From Phycisphaerales bacterium (GTDB lineage Bacteria; Planctomycetota; Phycisphaerae; Phycisphaerales; UBA1924), in NCBI GenBank assembly GCA_016763115.1, contig JAESUL010000108.1, forward strand, positions 1 through 5,975: a stretch of DNA of 5,975 nt, in the 5' to 3' direction. The notes below the pieces were generated by a model, which had not been told where the DNA came from, did no database searches, and was given only the letters and a program-made list of their open reading frames with translations. How positions within the stretch are numbered: the first letter of the stretch is position 1; every line of letters begins with the position of its first letter. Both the position numbers and the translations under genes were made by a program. Below, in pieces: positions 1 to 3,851 of this stretch.

Positions 1-2
1 CC

Positions 3-72
3 CGTCTCCTTCTTGAGTTAGAGCATACAAAGAGACGGGCTGGAAGCCCATCTCACCAAGAAAAAGGAGACG
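3..72 (-). repeat. Outer inverted repeat enclosing the terminator hairpin; possible SD of next gene
   Basis: Positions 3-14 and 61-72 are complementary at 11 of 12 positions (9 contiguous, 3-11 with 64-72) and enclose the hairpin at 32-54. In addition, positions 1-8 (CCCGTCTC) are perfectly complementary to 32-39 (GAGACGGG), the left arm of that hairpin, so two mutually exclusive folds can be drawn. Read on the minus strand, 14-6 is AAGAAGGAG, a good SD for a gene that would start just beyond the left edge. In the outer fold this SD would be paired. That the element regulates anything is inference. Confidence 0.4.
32..54 (-). terminator. Terminator-like hairpin downstream of pyrB
   Basis: On the minus strand, GAGATGGGCT and AGCCCGTCTC form a 10-bp stem (right arm 45-54, left arm 32-41) around a 3-base loop, with one G-U wobble. 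The stem is followed by a short TTT. On the plus strand the same wobble becomes a C-A mismatch, so the hairpin favours the minus strand, as expected for the end of the lipoprotein-pyrB transcript. The U tract is short, so termination may be incomplete and read-through into a further minus-strand gene is possible. It begins 36 bases past the pyrB stop. Confidence 0.6.
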
Positions 73-89
73 CTCTAGCAATACAAGAT

Positions 90-1001
90 TCACTTGTCAA
101 GAATATATCTCAACACCGCCCGCCGGACCCGGACCCCGCCGCCCACCTGCGCACGAATTCGGGATCGCCCTGAATCGGCAACCCTGCCATCAATCTCAAC
201 CCCGCGATTCATCGGACCCGGATGCATCACGATCGCATCCGCACCCATCCTCTTGGCCCGCGGCTGATCGAGTTGGTACCCGCGGATATACGCCTCGCGT
301 GATCCAATCAGAGCCCCCGCGCCGCGCTCGAACTGCACCCGAAGCATCATCACCACATCAACCTGATCGATCACCGAATCAAAGTCACGCTCAATCACGC
401 AACCACGAGCCGTAAACGATTCGGGCACCATCGCCTCAGGCCCAACCAGCACCACCTCTGCACCCATTGCGACAAGCAGATCAATATTCGACCCCGCCAC
501 ACGCGACGAAACCACATCACCAACTATCGCGATGCGCAGCGACCCAAAGTCCCACCCATCCGTTCGCCCGAACGCCTCGCCGATCACCAACGCATCGCCG
601 AGCGCCTGCGTCGGATGCTGCATAGTCCCCGAGCCCGCATTGACCAGCGGACATTCAATCTTCCCCGCAATCTCGCGGGCTGCATCATCATCGGTGTGGC
701 GCATCACGATGGCATCGAATCCCATCGACTCGATCGTCCACACCGTATCGAGCAATGATTCACCCTTGCTCATCGACGAGCCGGACTCAACAAGATCAAT
801 CGACATCGCGCCAAGCGACCGAGCCGCGAGCGCAAAGCTCACCCGCGTCCGCGTCGAATCCTCAAAGAATAGATTGGCAACCCGCTTACCCGCACACGCA
901 GAACTTGAATACGAATCCTTGTGTGCCTCACGGAGCAACGCACGAACCGCCCCCAGATCCGCATTCTCCATCGAGATCAGATCACCCTTGGCGGTCCACA
1001 T
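90..1001 (-). CDS. pyrB: Aspartate carbamoyltransferase, catalytic chain
   Basis: This cytoplasmic enzyme condenses carbamoyl phosphate with L-aspartate to N-carbamoyl-L-aspartate, the committed step of de novo pyrimidine synthesis. The 303-residue length is normal for a catalytic chain. Visible motifs in order are the carbamoyl-phosphate loop FFEDSTRTR (residues 45-53), the mobile-loop lysine K79 in SKGES, R101-H102, QHPTQ (128-132), the second-domain SR (166-167), LRVQFER (220-226) and HPGP (260-263). These match the known ligand-binding residues of the family. Two motifs deviate: the usual GDG before HPTQ is GSG (123-125), and the C-terminal NGV..RMAVL is GGVRVRRAVL. The ATG at 999-1001 is backed by GGAGG at 1012-1016, 10 nt upstream and inside the preceding lipoprotein gene, whose stop is 3 nt away. 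Coupled translation in an operon is likely. No pyrI or pyrC lies in the window. Ornithine carbamoyltransferase is the related alternative, but the mobile-loop SKGES and HPGP context favour PyrB. Confidence 0.95.
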   Translation of the reverse strand: MWTAKGDLISMENADLGAVRALLREAHKDSYSSSACAGKRVANLFFEDSTRTRVSFALAARSLGAMSIDLVESGSSMSKGESLLDTVWTIESMGFDAIVMRHTDDDAAREIAGKIECPLVNAGSGTMQHPTQALGDALVIGEAFGRTDGWDFGSLRIAIVGDVVSSRVAGSNIDLLVAMGAEVVLVGPEAMVPESFTARGCVIERDFDSVIDQVDVVMMLRVQFERGAGALIGSREAYIRGYQLDQPRAKRMGADAIVMHPGPMNRGVEIDGRVADSGRSRIRAQVGGGVRVRRAVLRYILDK

Positions 1002-1004
1002 CGC

Positions 1005-1739
1005 TTATTGGCCTCCGACGGGGACCTCACGCCAGTGTTGTTCGCTTGTTGCAGGGCTATCGACATCTCCGTCAACTTCACGGACGGGGATAATATGCTC
1101 AACAGGTTCAACCACCGGAGCCTGAACATCAGGAACGACTATTTCTTCTTGTTCTTCTTGCAGCGATCCCCTTGGTGCGACAGGCTCATTCAACGCCGGA
1201 GCATCACCAATCTCGTTCCAAGGCACCGCCACCGCAGGCACCGCCACCGTTCCCGGCGCCCAGTACTGCCCGCGGATCACCCGCCACTTGCGTACGCCGC
1301 CCTGCAACCACACGGTCACGCCGCGCTGCCCGGTGCCGCCATTGAGCATCGCGAACGGATACACCACATCAACCTTGGCTTCCGAAGACCGAATCCAGAC
1401 CCGGCTGATATGGTACATGCCAAGCCCATCCTGCTCAATCGTCGCCGGCCAAGTCGCCCCGCTCGGCATCCTGGCAAAGATCTTCATCGCGTTCTCTTGC
1501 GTGGTCCCCGCAGGCAAGTTGACCACATACCCGGCCCCCTCGCCGGGCCCATGCCTCGTCACGACCCAATCAAGTGCCTTGCCCGTGACATCAACCGCTG
1601 CAAAGTGGTTCGGGCTGCGAAACGATGGCGGGCTCTCGGGCCCGCTCACATTCGTATAGCTCACGCAACCAGTTGCGCCCACAAGCGACGCCCCGATCGC
1701 AAGAAATGCCAGTGCCTGTATATAGAGTTGTCCGCGCAT
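1005..1739 (-). CDS. Predicted lipoprotein of unknown function, upstream of pyrB
   Basis: I do not recognise a family. The 244-residue product begins with MRGQ, then a hydrophobic stretch (about residues 5-23) ending in LVGATGC. This is a lipobox-like site that would place the lipidated cysteine at C25; alanine at -3 is tolerated but not ideal. Export and membrane anchoring are therefore inferred. Residues about 45-160 look like one small folded domain with alternating hydrophobic residues and several tryptophans (W58, W97, W115, W144, W152, W160). Residues 164-173 are a tandem VAVP repeat. The tail from about 185 is acidic and proline/valine-rich, probably disordered. I chose the ATG at 1737-1739 because GGGAGGAG (1746-1753) sits just upstream and the signal peptide then starts correctly; an in-frame start at 1787 would add 16 residues before the signal. 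The stop lies 3 nt before pyrB, suggesting a shared transcript, though a role in pyrimidine metabolism is not implied. Confidence 0.8.
   Translation of the reverse strand: MRGQLYIQALAFLAIGASLVGATGCVSYTNVSGPESPPSFRSPNHFAAVDVTGKALDWVVTRHGPGEGAGYVVNLPAGTTQENAMKIFARMPSGATWPATIEQDGLGMYHISRVWIRSSEAKVDVVYPFAMLNGGTGQRGVTVWLQGGVRKWRVIRGQYWAPGTVAVPAVAVPWNEIGDAPALNEPVAPRGSLQEEQEEIVVPDVQAPVVEPVEHIIPVREVDGDVDSPATSEQHWREVPVGGQ
1012..1016 (-). promoter_or_regulatory. Ribosome binding site of pyrB
   Basis: The minus strand reads GGAGG here, 10 nt before the pyrB ATG. It lies inside the last codons (PVGGQ) of the lipoprotein gene. A ribosome finishing the lipoprotein would cover it, which supports translational coupling of the pair. 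Confidence 0.75.
1221..1250 (-). repeat. 15-bp tandem duplication inside the lipoprotein gene
   Basis: Two adjacent 15-base units (1221-1235 and 1236-1250) are identical except for one base. On the minus strand they encode TVAVP and AVAVP, residues 164-173 of the lipoprotein. They sit at the junction between the folded-looking domain and the acidic, proline-rich tail. The near identity at DNA level suggests a recent slippage duplication. Confidence 0.8.
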
Positions 1740-1745
1740 CGAAGG

Positions 1746-1753
1746 CTCCTCCC
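1746..1753 (-). promoter_or_regulatory. Ribosome binding site of the lipoprotein gene
   Basis: The minus strand reads GGGAGGAG, 6 nt before the ATG at 1739. It decides the start: the alternative upstream ATG at 1787 has no comparable site, and only the 1739 start gives a standard signal peptide. Confidence 0.75.
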
Positions 1754-1761
1754 TCATCGGT

Positions 1762-1778
1762 GTATGTCCTGTCCATAC
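1762..1778. promoter_or_regulatory. Small dyad in the divergent lipoprotein/ubiX intergenic region
   Basis: GTATG (1762-1766) and CATAC (1774-1778) form a 5-bp inverted repeat with a 7-base spacer, the geometry of a small operator. It lies between the two divergent genes, where a shared regulator could act on both. I found no convincing -35/-10 pair for either gene in 1740-1829, so this is only a candidate site and could be chance. Confidence 0.2.
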
Positions 1779-1829
1779 TCTAAGCACCCCAACCCCCCCA
1801 CGCTCACCGAACCCCTACCATCAAGCACG

Positions 1830-2465
1830 ATGCCCCCGACCAACCAATCTGATCTCCCCCAGCAACGACGGATCGTGGTCGGGATCTCGGGCGCCTCGGG
1901 CGCCCAATACGCCGCCCGCCTCGTTGAACAACTCCTCCTCGCCAATACCGAGGTCCACCTTGTCGCCACCGACTTCGGCAAACGCCTGCTCGCCGACGAA
2001 CTCAAAATCACCACCCTCAACCTCAACACCCTGTGCCCATCGCTTGCATCCCACAACGACCACACAACCTACGAATCAAACCTCATCATCCACCCCAACA
2101 AAGATGTCGGTGCCCTCATCGCCAGCGGCTCCTTCCTCCACGACGGCATGGTCGTCATCCCCTGCTCATCAACCTCGCTCGGCTCGATCGCCACGGGCAG
2201 CGGCAACAACCTGCTCACCCGCGCGGCTGCGGTGACCCTCAAGGAACGCCGAAAACTGATCTTGGTACACCGCGAAACCCCGCTCAGCCTCATCGACATC
2301 GAGAACATGCGCACCATCACCTTGGCGGGCGGCATCATCTGCCCCGCCAATCCAGGACTCTACTTGAATCCACAATCAATCAACGACCTCATCGACTTCA
2401 TCGTCGCCAAAGCCCTCGACCTGCTCGATATCAAACACAACCTCGCAACACGCTGGCAGGGCTAG
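1830..2465 (+). CDS. ubiX: Flavin prenyltransferase UbiX
   Basis: UbiX attaches a dimethylallyl group to reduced FMN, making prenylated FMN, the cofactor of UbiD-type decarboxylases used in quinone and aromatic-acid metabolism. The product is 211 residues, the usual length. The N-terminal flavin-binding loop is GISGASG (18-24). The central SSTSLGSIATGSGNNLL segment (113-129) and the block LKERRKLILVHRETPL (137-152) are family hallmarks, including K138, R148 and E149. They are followed by the NM..AGG..I.PA.P..Y pattern ending at Y178 and a C-terminal RW (208-209). These correspond to the phosphate- and flavin-contacting residues known in the family. No UbiD is in the window, so the decarboxylase partner is unknown. 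The ATG at 1830 puts the flavin loop at the normal distance from the N terminus but has no clear SD; an in-frame ATG at 1764 would add 22 proline-rich residues and is less likely. The gene stands alone on the plus strand, divergent from the lipoprotein gene and convergent with fic. Confidence 0.95.
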   Translation: MPPTNQSDLPQQRRIVVGISGASGAQYAARLVEQLLLANTEVHLVATDFGKRLLADELKITTLNLNTLCPSLASHNDHTTYESNLIIHPNKDVGALIASGSFLHDGMVVIPCSSTSLGSIATGSGNNLLTRAAAVTLKERRKLILVHRETPLSLIDIENMRTITLAGGIICPANPGLYLNPQSINDLIDFIVAKALDLLDIKHNLATRWQG

Positions 2466-3691
2466 AGATCTTGAACGCTCAAACCCTCAATGTGATCGAG
2501 CTTAATAATCTGCATCACACCCATTGCCATCCAATCCCGATCTCTCTTTCTGCCTGTGTACTCAGTAATAATCCCCGCCTCTTCCATCTTCTTTAGATCT
2601 GAATAAACCGTCGGCCCTTTCACATCAAGCACGACACCCGCTTCTTGGGCATTGATTGCTGGAAGCTCAAACAAACGATCAATCAAACGAAAGAGCCGCC
2701 CGTGATTATCCCCCTCTTTCAATCTTCGCTGATACTCTTCGCGCAAATCAATAAGGAGTCCACTTCGCAATATAGAATCCTTCGCCTGAGTGGTTATTGC
2801 TCGCAGCACAAACTCAATCCACTCTTGCCACGCCCCCTCGACACTCACCGCCAACAGAGAATCCACATACTCACGCTTGTGTTCATTGATGTATGCACTC
2901 ATGTACACCGCGGGATGTTCAAGAAGCCTCTCTTTTACCAAAGACCGGGAGATCAGTACCCGCCCAATCCGCCCGTTTCCGTCGCGAAACGGATGGATCG
3001 ATTCAAACTGATAGTGCATCAATGCAACAGCAAATAATGCGGGAATCCTGTCATCTTGTGCATTTGCAAAGCACTCAAAGTCTTTCAAGCACTGGATCAA
3101 GGTGTCTCCAGGCGGCGGAGGAACATACCTTGATGCTCTCGGCCCACGCTCTCGGTTTCCAATATATACGGGCTGGTCGCGGAGTTCTCCCGGACGCTTA
3201 TCCTCGCCCCTGACATTTGTTAAGAGCAAACTGTGCATCTCACAGATCAGCCGACTGCACAATGGCAACCCTGACGAAACACCATGCTCAAGTGCTTTGA
3301 CATAGTTCCAACCCTCAAGCCCTACACCACGCACACTCTCTTCTCTTCCCGCACCGGCCAACACCATGTCTTCTGCCGTAGTCTCAATACCCTCTACCGC
3401 CGAAGACATCTTTGCTTCACGCATCCATAATGCGCGCAACAGCGTTGCACCGTTTCCCACTCGTTTGTGAAGACCGTTGATCTCCCCCAAAGCTAACAAC
3501 GCCTCTGAATGCAGATCAAACAATGCTGATTTGAGATGGTCCCAATCCAACTCCGGAGGAAGCGGATTGGGCACGAAAGCCCGCGTTGGATAATCAACCA
3601 ACTCCTCTTTACCCGCCCGAACACGCTTCTCTTTGAGCGTTATCGGTACAAGTTTCCCCGAGCTCTTATCCGTAAATTGATCAGGATTCAT
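2462..3691 (-). CDS. Fic-domain protein (probable AMP transferase) with N-terminal inhibitory motif and C-terminal winged helix
   Basis: Fic enzymes usually transfer AMP from ATP to hydroxyl groups on target proteins; the target here is unknown. The 409-residue protein carries the complete catalytic motif HPFRDGNGRIGR (233-244), with catalytic H233, D237 and both motif arginines, so it looks active. N-terminal to it, SSAVEG (96-101) fits the (S/T)xxxE(G/N) inhibitory motif, whose glutamate (E100) blocks ATP binding in cis. This is the class II arrangement. Residues about 1-60 resemble the N-terminal extension of large Fic proteins. Residues about 335-395 look like a winged helix (INAQEAGVVLDVKGPTVYSD, then LKKMEEAGIITEYTGRKRDR), as in other large Fic proteins. 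The ATG at 3689-3691 has no evident SD. No small antitoxin ORF lies next to it, consistent with self-inhibition. Base composition is lower in GC than its neighbours, suggesting acquisition. The stop overlaps the ubiX stop. The family call is firm; the role is not. Confidence 0.93.
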   Translation of the reverse strand: MNPDQFTDKSSGKLVPITLKEKRVRAGKEELVDYPTRAFVPNPLPPELDWDHLKSALFDLHSEALLALGEINGLHKRVGNGATLLRALWMREAKMSSAVEGIETTAEDMVLAGAGREESVRGVGLEGWNYVKALEHGVSSGLPLCSRLICEMHSLLLTNVRGEDKRPGELRDQPVYIGNRERGPRASRYVPPPPGDTLIQCLKDFECFANAQDDRIPALFAVALMHYQFESIHPFRDGNGRIGRVLISRSLVKERLLEHPAVYMSAYINEHKREYVDSLLAVSVEGAWQEWIEFVLRAITTQAKDSILRSGLLIDLREEYQRRLKEGDNHGRLFRLIDRLFELPAINAQEAGVVLDVKGPTVYSDLKKMEEAGIITEYTGRKRDRDWMAMGVMQIIKLDHIEGLSVQDL

Positions 3692-3741
3692 AGTTCAAGA
3701 ACTGTACACAACACCCATCACTAGTAAAGGAAATGCCCAAT

Positions 3742-3770
3742 AATTTAATTAGCGACCCGCGATACTTCAA
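3742..3770 (-). promoter_or_regulatory. Candidate sigma70-type promoter of the fic gene
   Basis: On the minus strand, TTGAAG (3765-3770) and TAAATT (3742-3747) are separated by exactly 17 bases; each matches 4 of 6 consensus positions. The segment is AT-rich against its surroundings. Transcription would start roughly 40 bases before the fic ATG. AGTTC and GAACT (3692-3703) form a small inverted repeat right against that ATG and might be an operator or hairpin. Confidence 0.35.
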
Positions 3771-3780
3771 GCACCCAAAC

Positions 3781-3851
3781 TAGCTCACCCCTCAACATAC
3801 AGAGAATAAGTCCACGAACCACAGGATGTTGTAGCTCACCCCTTCGCATAC
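3781..3851 (-). repeat. 20-bp near-identical direct repeat of the dnaE 3' end
   Basis: The 20 bases at 3832-3851 contain the last dnaE codons, its TGA stop and the next bases. They recur at 3781-3800, in the fic-dnaE gap, with 17 of 20 identical and the first 12 identical without interruption. The copies start 51 bases apart. Sequences on both sides do not match, so this is a short isolated copy, not the edge of a longer duplication. Confidence 0.6.

Noticed and set aside
532..1125. Plus-strand open frame of 197 codons over pyrB
   Set aside because: It is antisense to an intact, well-conserved pyrB, serine/threonine-rich, has no SD and resembles no family.
921..2465. Plus-strand open frame of 514 codons whose first 303 codons run antisense through the lipoprotein gene
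   Set aside because: Only the part from 1830 has a recognisable protein (UbiX). The upstream part is arginine-, histidine- and proline-rich without any family pattern, as expected from the reverse of a GC-rich gene.
2645..3305. Plus-strand open frames over fic as a possible antitoxin
   Set aside because: They lie entirely inside the fic coding sequence, show no antitoxin-like pattern and no SD. The inhibitory motif is already present in the Fic chain itself.
3692..3835. Small gene or dnaE terminator in the fic-dnaE gap
   Set aside because: No open frame of useful length with a start and SD, and no stem with a T tract on the minus strand. Only a promoter-like pair and the short repeat are supportable.
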